Assembly: GCF_040954645.1 (NCBI RefSeq)
Contig: NC_092805.1
Coordinates: 75,982,564 to 76,046,563 of the forward strand
Length of the DNA stretch: 64,000 nucleotides
Direction of reading: 5' to 3'
DNA from: Diabrotica undecimpunctata
Taxonomy: Eukaryota > Arthropoda > Insecta > Coleoptera > Chrysomelidae
The notes under the pieces were generated by a model. The model did not search any database and was not told the DNA's origin. It saw only the letters and a list, made by a program, of their open reading frames with translations. Position numbers and translations under genes: made by a program. This document shows positions 34,706-45,005 of the stretch, one piece after another (within the stretch, counting starts at the first letter, position 1; each line of letters begins with the position of its first letter).

Positions 34706-34712
<7 letters not shown>
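33243..34712. mobile_element. Non-autonomous relative of the P-like transposon
   Basis: About 1.47 kb without a supported ORF. Ends are TTGTTATGCTATT (left) and, on the opposite strand, TTGTTGTACTTTTG (right). Internal blocks match the 10.3-kb P-like element: cgggatag near 33435, attgactgacctt near 33744, and on the opposite strand cgggcatataa and tttgcggtgg. This suggests a deletion derivative mobilised by the same transposase. Both sides abut TA tracts. Confidence 0.6.

Positions 34713-34783
<71 letters not shown>
34713..34783. repeat. (TA)n tract, breakpoint of gypsy-2
   Basis: A perfect TA run; gypsy-2 begins inside gag directly after it. Confidence 0.95.
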
Positions 34784-34785
<2 letters not shown>

Positions 34786-35220
34786 GTTTTGGATGGGTTG
34801 GAGTCAATAAAAGGGCTATTGGTTAACTATTGAAGCAGTTTGAAGCAGATGTTGCTCGTATAGTGCGGTTGACTTATCCGGAGGTACCAGACAACATTTT
34901 GGTAGAAATTGCTGTAGATACCTTCGTCAATGGGTTAAAAGAAAGTGAATTACAGAGTGCTTTACGACTAGCAAGACCGACAGTTCTAGATGAAGCGCTC
35001 GCTATTGCCTTGGAACATGAAACAGCTAGTCAAACTTCAGGGAGCCATCGAGTAAGAACCATCTAAGAAGGCGACGAACCAAACGATGAACGTCTGGAAG
35101 AAATGGTACGAAAAATAGTTCGTAACACGATGCCAAAGAGACGCGAGCCCAGATGTTGGAATTGTGGTGACGTAGGTCACATTCGCGCTAATTGCAAGAA
35201 AATTATACAACAGTCGGAAA
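34784..35220 (+). pseudogene. gypsy-2 gag C-terminal part with CCHC zinc knuckle
   Basis: The frame reads LKQFEADVARIVRLTYPEVP, then TFVNGLKESELQSALRLARP, the end of a retrotransposon gag capsid domain. A stop at 35064 interrupts it; beyond this is the nucleocapsid knuckle CWNCGDVGHIRANC (C-x2-C-x4-H-x4-C, 35154-35195). The N-terminal half is lost at the TA tract. Confidence 0.8.
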
Positions 35221-35370
35221 ACTAGAACGGGTCGACATCAAGGGGCAACTGCCGACCTCGAGAAATACAGCCCCCATAGTAACTGTGAACATTACGTCCT
35301 CCGGTGGAATTCATAGCTTGTACATCGAGGGTCGTATCAATAATAAATGTAGATCGTTTTTGGTAGATAC

Positions 35371-36333
35371 TACTACTAAGGATTTCCACAGTTTTCACTG
35401 TCTTCCTTCACTCAACCGTTTTCTCCAATTTTCCCTGTCATTCCAGTCACCATCTCGCAGGGTTCTTTTCTCCATAGCCTCGTTGATTTCATCTCTGAAT
35501 GACCTTCGGGGTCTTCCTCTCTTTCTTCTTCCAATCGGGCTCCATTCTGTGATTTTGTTTATCCAGCGTCCTCTGTCCGCTCTTCTGACGTGGCCGTACC
35601 AGGATAGTCTCTTCTCCTCTATATAGTCAATTATGTCTGATTGCACTCCCATTCTCCGCTTAATCTCTGCGTTTTCAATTCTGTCTCTTTTTGTAAGTCT
35701 ACAGCTTCTCCTCAGGAACTCCATTTCTACTGCTCTTATTCTACCTCTATTTCTCTTGTTTGTTGTCCAGTTTTCGGACCCATATGTCAGGATACTTCTT
35801 GTCAGGGTATTATATATTCTCTTTTTTGTCTTTATCGTAATGTTCTTATCCCACAACACTGAGTTTAGTTGTCTTATACAGTTTCTTGTTTGTCTCAGTG
35901 TGTTGTTTATATCTTCTTCTGTTGTTCCCTGGTTCGATATTATGGTTCCTAAATACTTGAATTTATCTGTTCCATTTACTTGTCTTCCCTCGTCTATCTC
36001 TAGGTTTCTCATATCCTTGTTTTCTGTTGTTAGGTATTCGGTTTTCTCTAAGTTTATTTCCATTCCGTTGGTTTTATATTCTTCTTTTAGTTTTCTGAGC
36101 ATAAAGCTGAGATCTTCTTCATCTTATGCGATGACTACTTGATCGTCGGCAAAACTTAAGGTGTATAGGTATTCGTCTCTTACTGGTATGCCCATTCCTT
36201 CGCACTTTCTCCTCCATGGTTTGAGTGTCTTTTCCAAGAATATTTTAAACAGAGTAGGGGACGTAGCACAGCCTTGTAGAAGTCCTTTTGTCGTCTTAAA
36301 TGGATTGTAGGCTTTATTTCCACATTTAATAGC
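35371..36333 (-). mobile_element. 5'-truncated LINE inserted in the gypsy-2 protease
   Basis: A perfect 13-bp TSD ttttggtagatac flanks it (35358-35370 and 36334-36346). The minus strand encodes the end of an RT: LLQGCATSPTLFKIFLEKTL, then LSFADDQVVIA (motif C, F-A-D-D), KYLGTIISNQGTTEEDIN, LTYGSENWTTNKRN and LSWYGHVRRADRGRW. The 3' end is a short TAGTAGTA tail with no poly(A). One stop after the motif C segment splits the frame. The insert is a typical 5'-truncated copy. Confidence 0.88.
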
Positions 36334-36346
36334 TTTTGGTAGATAC

Positions 36347-36576
36347 AGGTGCAAAAAGAACTATTGCACGGCCAGAAGTAGTACGAGGCCATCTTAAATT
36401 ATCGCCTGCAACAGTAAAGCTTAGAACAGCAACTGGTGAGATGATTAATACATATGACAAGGCTAATATGTCAGTATCCATTGGCCAGACCACAGTGAAA
36501 CATAGAGTATTAATTGCAGAGATCTCCGACGAGTTCATATTGGGGATGGATTTACTAGGGAAAGTTGGGCTGTATT
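36347..36576 (+). pseudogene. gypsy-2 aspartic protease (main part)
   Basis: The frame continues the LVDT of the left flank with GAKRTIARPEVV, then MSVSIGQTTVKHRVLIAEIS and FILGMDLLGKVGLY. D-T-G-A is the active site and I-L-G-M-D-L-L the flap-side block of gypsy proteases. The LINE entered at the active-site codons, so the gene is broken. Confidence 0.82.
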
Positions 36577-36900
36577 GAATGTCAAAGATGGAGTTCTCGA
36601 GATCTGTGGTGAAGAGTTGCCGTTCCATAAATACAAAGAAGATGTTATCAGCTTAATAACTACTTTTGACGTAACGATACCTGGTAATAGTGAGAAAATT
36701 TTGATGACCAGACCTGATGGTTACTGGGAAGTTTAAGGATGGTGGAAGATGTGAATAATGCCGAGTTCCTAACGGCAAAAGCTTTGGTGAGAATTCGAGA
36801 TGTCGTTCCTGTAAGAGTTAAGAATTTAAAGGGAACTGCTATTAAGTTAAGTAAAAGAACTTTAATCGGACAGTGTGTTCCCGTGGCTTAGATTTGTTTA

Positions 36901-38625
36901 ATGAATACTAATGAGAAACCGTCGAAATCTAAGTATCCAAAGGAGCTTGTTGAAACGATGATTAAAACGTGCCAAGATCTTGATGATGAACGAACTAAAA
37001 AAGTGAAGTCTATGCTGATAGAATTTCAAAATGTTTTTGCCATGGATAAGAATGATAATGGCAAAACAAGCATAGTAAAGCATAAAATTAATACCGGAGA
37101 CGCTCAGCCAATCAGACAACAACCTAGACGACTTCCATTTGCGAAAAGAGATGAAGCCGAAGACATCATCAAAGATATGAACAAACAAGGGGTAATTGAA
37201 CCATCAAACAGTCCATGGACATCACCAGTAGTGCTAGTAAAGAAGAAAGATGGTTCAACACGTTTTTGTATTGACTACCGACAGCTCAATCCGGTAACTA
37301 AAAAAGATAGTTATCCTTTGCCCAGAATAGACGATACTTTGGATACACTTTCTGGTTCTCGTTGGTTCTCTACACTCGATCTGAAAAGTGGATATTGGCA
37401 AGTAGACATGGAGCCAGCTGATCGTGAAAAAACCGCATTCTCGATAGGATCAGGGCTTTGGCAGTTCACAGTTATGCCCTTTGGTTTATGTATGGTTATG
37501 AATTTGAAGTTAAGTCCAAAGAAATGTCACTTGTTTCGACGAGAAGTGAAGTACTTGAAACATATTGTAGCAAGTAATGGTGTAACAGCTGATCCTGAAA
37601 AACTTGCAGCAATTAAGGATTAGCCAGTACCAAGAGATAAACACGATATTAGAAGCTTTCTTGGCCTATGTACATATTACCGACGTTTTGTCAAAGGATT
37701 TGCCAACATCTCCAAGCCATTAACAAAGTTGCCAGAAGAAGGCAAAGAATATACATGGAGCGAAGAGTATCAAATAGCTTTCGAACACTTACAAATGGCT
37801 CTGACCACCGTACCGATTTTAAGGTACCCTAGACAGGCAGGAAAATTTGTGTTGGACACCGATGCAAGCAACAGTGCAATAGGAGCTGTTCTCTCCCAAA
37901 TCCAAGATGGACAGGAGAAAGTTATCGCTTACTTGAGCAAAGTCTTGTCGAAACCAGAAAGAAACTATTGCGTTACCAGGAGAGAATTGCTAGGCGTAGT
38001 ATAGGCTTGCGAGCATTTCCATAAATACTTGTTTGACAAAAAGTTTCTTCTTCGCATGAATCACGCTGCTCTAAAATGGCTCCTACAATGCCGTAATCCA
38101 GAGGGCCAGATGGTAAGATGGTTAAAACGATTACAAGAATATGATTACGAGATCGAACACAGGGCTGGCAGAGTTCATTCAAATGCTGATGCTCTTTCGA
38201 GACGGCCGTGTAGTGCAAATTGTAATCACTGTCTTAAATTAGAAGAACGACTTTGCCCCGTGAGACGAACCACCGTCATTAATGATCAATGGCAGCCTCA
38301 ACAGCTACAAGACGCTCAAGCAGATGATCCATGTATAAAAAGAGTATTGGATTGGATGCGTCGAAGTGAAAGACCTTCTTGGCAAGACATTAGTGCATGT
38401 AGTCCAGAAGTCAAGTGTTACTGGAGCCAATGGAATTGCCTAGTGCTGAAAGATGATCTTCTGTATAGAACCTTTGAGACCGATGATGGTACAGAAACTA
38501 AGCTTCAGTTGATTGTACCTAAAAGTAAAGTGTCAAAAGTTTTGCGTCAGTTGCATGACGGTGCATCAGGTGGACACTTTGGTATTACGAAGACTTTGCA
38601 AAAGGTTCGAGAACGGTTCTATTAG
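36901..38625 (+). pseudogene. gypsy-2 reverse transcriptase and RNase H, catalytic motif deleted
   Basis: Motifs run SPVVLVKKKDGSTRFCIDYR, WFSTLDLKSGYWQV and WQFTVMPFGL, then jump directly to NLKLSPKKCHLFRREVKYL. The roughly 80-residue stretch that should hold the catalytic Y-L-D-D is missing, although the frame stays open. A connection domain (SFLGLCTYYRRFVKGF) and RNase H (LDTDASNSAIGAVLSQ, NHAALKWLL) follow. Stops occur at 37621, 38002 and 38623. The RT cannot be active. Confidence 0.88.
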
Positions 38626-39303
38626 GTGAACTGTAAAGATGATGTAAGAAGATGGTGCCGGAAATGTGAACTGTGTGCAACCAGTAATGGTCCAGTTGGT
38701 AAAAAGAGGGCACCCATGAAACAGTACAATGTTGGTAGTCAAATGGAAAGAGTAGCAATCGACATTGCAGGTCCACTTCCAGAGACGAATGATGGAAATA
38801 AATATATCCTGGTAGCTATGCATTATTTTATAAAGAGGCCTACGCGATACCAAATCAAGAAGCTGCTACCGTTGCAGAGGTACTTGTTAAAGAATTCTTC
38901 AGCCGATTTGGTGTTCCTTTGGAGATCCACTCCGACCAAGGGCGAAATTGCGAGTCAACCCTTTTCCAAAACGTTTGTAAATTGATTGGTGTCAATAAGA
39001 CCAGAACGACACCCCTGCATCCTCAATCAGATGGAATGGTCGAGAGGATGAACCGAACGATGGGTAAACACCTGTTCAAAGTTGTATAAGAACATCAAAG
39101 AGATTGGGACCAGCACATTCATTTATTCCTAATGGCCTACCGCTCGGCCGTGAATGAAACTACAAGCCAGACTTCAACCTGCCTGATGTTAGGTCGTGAA
39201 GGTCGTTTGCCCTGCAACCAAGAGTTCGGCTGCAGACCTTCCGAAGAACATGTTGCAAGCGAAGATTATGTCGACCGCCTGAAGTTAAGAATGAATAACA
39301 TTC
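38515..39303 (+). pseudogene. gypsy-2 integrase zinc finger and core, frameshifted
   Basis: The HHCC finger spans LHDGASGGHFGITKTLQKV (H/H) and CRKCELC (C/C), with a stop at 38623 between. The core has D in AIDIAGPLPE, then, after a frameshift near 38838, D in HSDQGRN and E in VERMNR, the D-D-E triad. A stop near 39087 follows, then FLMAYRSAVNETTSQTSTCL and LGREGRLP. The enzyme was a normal gypsy integrase before decay. Confidence 0.85.
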
Positions 39304-40227
39304 ATGAACTTAGCCAGTGACAGAATGAAAGATCAATATGATTCTCGATGCAAGAATGAAAGCTATGAAGTAGGTGATCTTGTTTGGCTTTATAATCCAC
39401 AACGTCGCCGAGGATTGTCTCCCAAATTGCAAAGACAAAGGAAAGGTCCGTATGAAATTAAAAAGAGAATAAATGACGTAATATACCGAATTAAGAAGTT
39501 GCCGAAAGGTAAACCAAAAGTAGTTCACATAAATCGTCTTGCACCATATGCTGGCTCCAATGAAACAGAAGAAGCACGAACCCTTCAACATGAGATCAAA
39601 GATGACCGGCGACCAAGCTTTAATGAATTTATGTCAAATTACGCAGACAGAAAGAGTGCTAGATTCGGCGTGACGACAGAAGTTCAGCAGGATCTTTTAA
39701 GTGTTCCGCATAACGTCTCTCTAGCCCACTGTGTTGCCCAAGATCTTAAGATGACTAAAGGAATCTCATCTGTATTTTATAAAAAGTTCGGTCATTTTAA
39801 CGAGTTGAAAAATCAACAGCCTAAAGTTGGAAGAGTACTGAGATTAGAAGATGGCCCTCGATCTTTGCTGTATATGATGACCAGGAAGTCGTATACAGAC
39901 AGGGCAAGCTACGAGGATATATTGCGTGCTCTAACTAATTTGAAGAAAATCGTGTGTAATTATGACATCAAGAATTTGGCCTTACCCAAGATAGGCCATG
40001 CACTAGATAATCTGGATTGGAAGATTGTCAGAAGCATGCTTGAAGTGATCTTCCGAGAAACCGGCGTAATAATTACTGTGTGTTGCATTAATCCGAAGAG
40101 ATCGTGTCCTCCAAAGACAGTGGACTGTTATTTCTTTCTGAGAGGTTCATGCAGAGCTGGAGAGTCCTGTAGATTCCGCCATCCTGGGCCTACATATAGA
40201 GTTACTGATCGGGACGCTCAGATTTAA
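39304..40227 (+). CDS. Integrase C-terminus fused to a TARG1/OARD1-like macrodomain and a CCCH zinc finger
   Basis: An open 307-codon ORF at the end of gypsy-2 pol. Residues about 24-62 (GDLVWLYNP, GPYEIKKRINDVIYRI) form the SH3-like integrase tail. Residues about 120-260 match the TARG1/OARD1 class of ADP-ribose-binding macrodomains: SLAHCVAQDLKMTKGISSVF, ELKNQQPKVGRVLRL, LALPKIGHALDNLDW and ITVCC. The Asp of G-x-x-L-D (residue 235) fits the catalytic Asp of TARG1. By-eye alignment puts Arg194 (MMTRKS) where human TARG1 has catalytic Lys84. Residues 275-293 form a C-x7-C-x5-C-x3-H finger. The stop is 11 bp before the LTR, so these domains are inside the element. The upstream frame is broken, so expression from this copy is doubtful. 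Confidence 0.85.
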   Translation: MNLASDRMKDQYDSRCKNESYEVGDLVWLYNPQRRRGLSPKLQRQRKGPYEIKKRINDVIYRIKKLPKGKPKVVHINRLAPYAGSNETEEARTLQHEIKDDRRPSFNEFMSNYADRKSARFGVTTEVQQDLLSVPHNVSLAHCVAQDLKMTKGISSVFYKKFGHFNELKNQQPKVGRVLRLEDGPRSLLYMMTRKSYTDRASYEDILRALTNLKKIVCNYDIKNLALPKIGHALDNLDWKIVRSMLEVIFRETGVIITVCCINPKRSCPPKTVDCYFFLRGSCRAGESCRFRHPGPTYRVTDRDAQI

Positions 40228-40238
40228 GAGGAGAGCAG
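40227..40238 (+). promoter_or_regulatory. Polypurine tract of gypsy-2
   Basis: The purine-rich agaggagagcag lies between the stop of the macrodomain ORF and the LTR start TGTTAC. Confidence 0.7.
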
Positions 40239-40518
40239 TGTTACAAACATGCTTTCGGCATGGCCCATATAACGGTTGGAACTCTAAAAAGGCATTAAGA
40301 ACATTCGCGATGTATCGAGTGCGAGGTAGAACAACACGTCACGTAGGCGAATTAGAGGTGGGACTACTCCAGTATATTCTCGAACATAATAGTTTTGGTA
40401 TATATATGTAACGATGTTAGGAGTAAGTTTTAGTTGATAAGAGAGTACCGAACTGTAAACTTATAAATAAATATATTTATATAAATTCGAACCGCTCGTT
40501 TTATTTAATCTCGCTACA
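40239..40518 (+). repeat. gypsy-2 3' LTR, 280 bp
   Basis: It starts TGTTACAAACATGC after a polypurine tract and ends CTCGCTACA, that is TG...CA. A TA-rich core-promoter-like stretch (tggtatatatatgtaacg) and an aataaa-containing stretch near its end fit LTR layout. No 5' partner is in the window. Confidence 0.82.
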
Positions 40519-41812
40519 ATACTTAAAATTAAAATGAGGAATATTTTTTGGTAAGCATGGATGAATAGAAAAGTCATGGTTTCTTGAAATCTTCTGAACC
40601 TCTTTATATTTTGACATCCATCTTTCCCTGCCAATACTCCTGATAATAGAAAAAAGGTCTTTAAAGTAGTATAAATTTGTAATTTCGGATATCTCAGATG
40701 TATTTTTTGCCATACCATCCACTAATTCGTTTCCAATTACTCCATCGTGTCCTTTAACCCAGAGTAAAGTAACTGTTTTTTTTTTTGTGAATTTTAGATC
40801 ATGTAATAATTTTTTGATATCAAGTATAATGGGGTTTTGAAAACTATCCAATGGATGGCTACGAATAGCTTGTAATACTGCCTGAGAATCTGATACTATT
40901 ACGATGTTCTCACAATAATTAGTGACACACCAAGTTAGTGCTTATGTATAGCAGCAGCCTCGGCTGTAAAAATAGAACAACATTCAGGAATTCGATATTT
41001 CTCAACATAATTGCTGTTTGAAACAAAAAAAAACGAAACCAGTACTTTCAACAGTTTTTGATCCATCTGTATAAATTATTGTTAAATCTTCCCCTAATTT
41101 GCTTAGTATGGATTTGAATATCAGATTAGTTAAAATTGGCAACTCTATATAAGAGGGCATTATAATGGTTGGTTTGTCTATCAGAACTTCAAAGTCTTGT
41201 ATGTAAAAAGGAAATTTTGGTAGCTGTAATATATAAGATTGAAATGAATTCGTATCGATAAACAATTTTGCAAGAGGAGGAGAATTTTTTATTCTCCAGT
41301 AAGAATTTGTTAAATTTTCTGTCAAAAATAAACCTATTTTGTGAACCATAGTTGTATTAAACGATCTGTATGTTATTAGACGTTTGTTGGCTAACATTTG
41401 CCTACGTATGTGTAAAGGTGGTTCCTGGGCTTCTGCTAGAACTGCTTGGTTTGGTGAAGACATCATAGCTCCTAGACAAATTTTTATTGATTTAAATTGT
41501 ATTCTGTCAAGAGTTAATAGATTTGTTTTGCATGTTGAACCGTAAAGAATACAACCGTAATCCAGAATGGATCGTATGTAGGATCTATAAAACATTAAAG
41601 AGATATTTTGATCTGCACCCCATCTTTTTTTAGAAACGAAACGTATACGTACTTTATATGGCTGGACCACAAGAGTTTTTTATCTAGGATCATGCCTAGA
41701 TACTTATACTCTTCTGCTAAGGGGAAATTATAATCACCTATCTGGCATTTGCCTGTGACTTTTTGTCTACGTCTAGTGAAACATACAATCGAAGATTTTT
41801 CTTGTGATATAC
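40519..41812 (-). pseudogene. I-clade LINE ORF2, post-RT region and RNase H
   Basis: The minus strand continues the RT interrupted by the PLE: MGFSISQEKSSIVCFTRRRQ, EEYKYLGMILDKKLLWSSHI, YIRSILDYGCILYGSTCKTN and EAQEPPLHIRRQMLANKRL. An RNase H domain follows: IIYTDGSKT, then IVSDSQAVLQAI and LLWVKGHDGVIGNELVDGMA, containing its D, D and H/E-D sites. Frameshifts occur near 41650 and 40950-41000. The 3' end is replaced by the gypsy-2 LTR at 40518. RNase H after RT points to the I superfamily. Confidence 0.85.
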
Positions 41813-41825
41813 TAAAACCCATTTG
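41813..41825. repeat. Left TSD of the PLE insertion
   Basis: taaaacccatttg, repeated at 47735-47747. It lies in the LINE RT and marks the insertion point of the PLE pair. Confidence 0.88.
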
Positions 41826-41927
41826 AAATCGTAGGCTTCCACGGCCAGAGTCAGAATTATAGTTTATTCGTCTTCCGGGTTTGGACCGTGTCATTTGTGA
41901 GTGACCCAAAAGTGGGTTCATCTCGAC

Positions 41928-41958
41928 GTTTCGCTACAATTGTATGTAGCTTCTTCAG
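41928..41958 (-). ncRNA. Hammerhead-like ribozyme, PLE left end
   Basis: Minus strand: CTGAAGA, helix II agctac / gtagc, GAAAC, then GTC. The preceding gttctc can pair with the following gag..gaac as helix I, predicting cleavage after GUC. Helix III is almost absent, as described for PLE hammerheads. Confidence 0.75.
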
Positions 41959-42288
41959 GAGAACAAAAAAGAAAGAAAAAAAAAGAAGAAGAAGAAAAAG
42001 AAACAAAAGACAAGAAGATGGGTAGTTAGCAACGGTAACTCAGTTACTCAACGCAACCAGAGGCGAATACTAACTACCAAGATGGGCATTTGGTCACAGT
42101 AACTCAACTACTCAACGCAGCCAGAGGTGAAAACCAAATGCCAGGACAGGGATTCACGTCCAACAGCTCAGAACACTAACGCGTCGAGAGGCAGGGAGTG
42201 AATCCGACGATTACTCCGCTACCGCTCTATTTATAGTCGCGGTGACCTGTCGTGTCGGGACGTATCGGCACACTCCGTGGCGCGAACG

Positions 42289-44786
42289 TCAAGAAGCGCG
42301 CGCTGGCCAATCATGTGGCTGCATCGTGGTAGCGGGACCGGACGGCGGCTCTAGACTGGGATTCCAGATGGGAGACAAGTAGTATCCTTCCTCTCGATTG
42401 ATATTATGTGGATTTTTTCGGATCTCTAGAGATTCGCGGATTTTCCTGGAATAAAAGAAGGGGCTCTTAGAAATGATATGAGTTTTTTCGAACAATATGG
42501 AATGACCGGTTTCTTGGCAGTGTTCTGCAACTGCAGAATGGGAGAAAAGACCTGATCGAATGCATCTTTGATGCTCTTGAATCCGAGTTTTGACGGAACG
42601 ACCAGTTTCGCCAATATACACTTGTCCACATGAACAAGGAATAGAATAGACACCACAGGAAGATAGGGGCGGTAATGGGTCCTTAGGAGAGGGTAGATAT
42701 TGTGAGATTTTCTTGGGTGGTCGAAAAGTAGTCCTGATACCTTCCTTGCGAAGAATTTTGCCAATCCTATCAGTGACACTTCGAATATACGGAAGAAAAG
42801 CCACCGGAGTATTACCCGAAGATTCTGAATTTGTCGTCCTAGGGTGTAAAGGGGGATGTAGATGTCGGTGTGTAATATTTTGAATTGTGGACTTGGAGTA
42901 ACCGTTGGCGACAAGGGTTTTTTGCAGATGGCCAAGTTCTTCTCTAAGGTTGTCAGGTTCAGAAATCGAAATGGCCCGATGGATGAGAGAGTTGATCACA
43001 GAATTCTTTTGGGCAGGATGGTGGTGTGATGAAGCATGTAGGTAACGATTCGTGTGAGTCTTTTTTCTATAAACAGAGTGACCCAATCGGCCATTGGGCT
43101 TGGAGGTGACTAACACATCGAGAAAGGGAAGGGACCGATTATTTTCTACTTCCATTGTGAATTTTATACTCGGATGTTGTGAGTTAAGATGATCTAGGAA
43201 GGGAGAAAGGGTATGTTGACCATGGGGCCAGATGATAAATGTATCATCAACGTAGCGGAACCAGACTTTTGGTTTTAAGGGGTAAGATTCTAGGGCTAAA
43301 GACTCAAAGGCTTCCATGAAAATGTCAGCAATGACAGGGGAAGGGGAGAACCCATTGGTGTTCCAGATATTTGTTTGTAGAAATTGCCTCTAAAAGAAAA
43401 ATATGTTGAAAGGAGGCATTTTTCCGCAAGATCTGCCAAAACCAAAGACTTGTTATCATTGGTCAAGTGATCTCGCAGAACAACTAGAGAGTCATGAATG
43501 GGGATATTAGTAAATAGGGATGATACATCGAAACTGACGAGGATGTCTTGGGGATCGACCGTGAGGGAGGAGATTAAGGTGATGAAATGTGTGGAATTTC
43601 GGACATAAGAAGAGGTACGACCAGTATAGGTCTTAAACTGATTCGACAAGTACTTTGCGAGTTTGTAGGTAGGAGAGTTAATCGTAGTCACAATGGGACG
43701 AAGAGGTATGTTGTCTTTATGGATTTTGGGAAGACCGTAAATTCTGGGGCAGATGGAGTTTTTCGGAACTATGGACTTCTTAACATCATCGGAAAGATCG
43801 GATTGTTTGATGGCATGGGAAATTTCGCGTTCGACTCTAGGAGTGGGGTCTCGAGAAATTGTGTTATAACAGGATGTATCCCTAAGTAAGTCGTTTACTT
43901 TCTCTATGTAGGAAGGAGTATCCAGGATGACTGTGGCATTACCTTTGTCTGCAGGAAGGATTATTATCTCAGAAAGAGAACGGAGATTTTTGAGAGCTAT
44001 GAATTCCTCACGAGATATATTGGAAGTAGGGATTTTGGCTGTATCAAGACATTTAGCGACGTCAAAGCGGATACGGTCGGCTGGAATTTTAGGAATTGTG
44101 CGGAGTGCCGCTTCCACATTTGAAACTATTTCTTCGGTAGGAATTCTGGAAGGAGTGATAGCAAAATTAAGACCTTTAGATAGAAGACTGCTTTCTGCAC
44201 TTGTTAATTGGTGAGAAGAAAGATTAACGACGGTGTTATTAAGAGGTGAAAGAGAAGTAGAAGTGGTGGAATGTGATTTTTTCTTAGATACAAGGGATTG
44301 GAATTTCTTTTTGTGAGTTTCGTTGCTTAGAAGAAGGATTTTATCGGCTTGATGATAGGAAATGCGGTCTAAAAGTGACCAATCATCGACACTAAGAATA
44401 CTGGAAAGTTCAAGATGCAGCTTAAAAAGTTTTTGGGATTGAAAATTAAGGGTTTTTCGAATATGTTGAATCCGTTCACGAAGTAGAGATAGGCTGGCTC
44501 GATGTAGAATTCGGGAAGAAGATGAAGAGGAAATGTGATGTTTTAGAACAAGAAAATTGGGAACCAAGTTATTATCACGACATCTAGAGAGGAAGGTGAG
44601 CGAAGAAAGTAGAGATGAAACTTTAGAGCGAAGATTGGAGAACTCTGAGGTTTTGCGGAATATAACCTCCCCGTAGAGGTTGGTCAAATGAAATCGTAGG
44701 CTTCCACGGCCAGAGTCAGAATTATAGTTTATTCGTCTTCCGGGTTTGGACCGTGTCATTTGTGAGTGACCCAAAAGTGGGTTCAT
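42289..44786 (-). pseudogene. PLE RT-GIY-YIG protein, minus copy, one-base frameshift
   Basis: The frame opens at ATG 44786 (MNPLLGHSQM...) and matches the plus copy from LKHHISSSSSSRIL on. Its RT has FDVSSLFTNIP (motif A) and GTPMGSPL (motif B). One T missing from a pyrimidine run at about 43347 then shifts the frame before YVDDTFIIW (motif C). The second half (43317-42289) carries motif C and the GIY-YIG domain intact. Apart from that base the two copies look almost identical. Its N-terminus is about 50 residues longer than the plus copy's, so it probably shows the native start. Confidence 0.9.
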
Positions 44787-44792
44787 CTCGAC

Positions 44793-44823
44793 GTTTCGCT
44801 ACAATTGTATGTAGCTTCTTCAG
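44793..44823 (-). ncRNA. Hammerhead-like ribozyme immediately upstream of the minus PLE ORF
   Basis: Same core as at 41928-41958. On the minus strand the predicted cleavage after GUC leaves an RNA beginning gagAUG, so the ORF start at 44786 lies three bases after the cut. Confidence 0.75.
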
Positions 44824-45005
44824 GAGAACAAAAAAGAAAGAAAAAAAAAAAAGAAGAAGAAGAAAAAGAAACAAAAGACAAGAAGATGGGTAGTTAGCAA
44901 CGGTAACTCAGTTACTCAACGCAACCAGAGGCGAATACTAACTACCAAGATGGGCATTTGGTCACAGTAACTCAACTACTCAACGCAGCCAGAGGTGAAA
45001 ACCAA

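Larger units (their letters stand above)
34784..40518 (+). mobile_element. Ty3/gypsy element gypsy-2, 5'-truncated, carrying a macrodomain
   Basis: The order on the plus strand is end of gag with CCHC knuckle, protease (split by a nested LINE), RT, RNase H, integrase, macrodomain, CCCH finger, polypurine tract and a 280-bp 3' LTR. The 5' LTR, leader and most of gag are missing at the TA tract. Frameshifts and several stops are scattered through pol. The 3' LTR ends inside an I-clade LINE on the opposite strand. Confidence 0.85.

Noticed and set aside
35192..36142. Plus-strand ORFs of 144 and 169 codons
   Set aside because: They are antisense shadows of the minus-strand LINE RT inserted at 35371-36333; their Ser/Leu/Phe-rich text is typical of such shadows.
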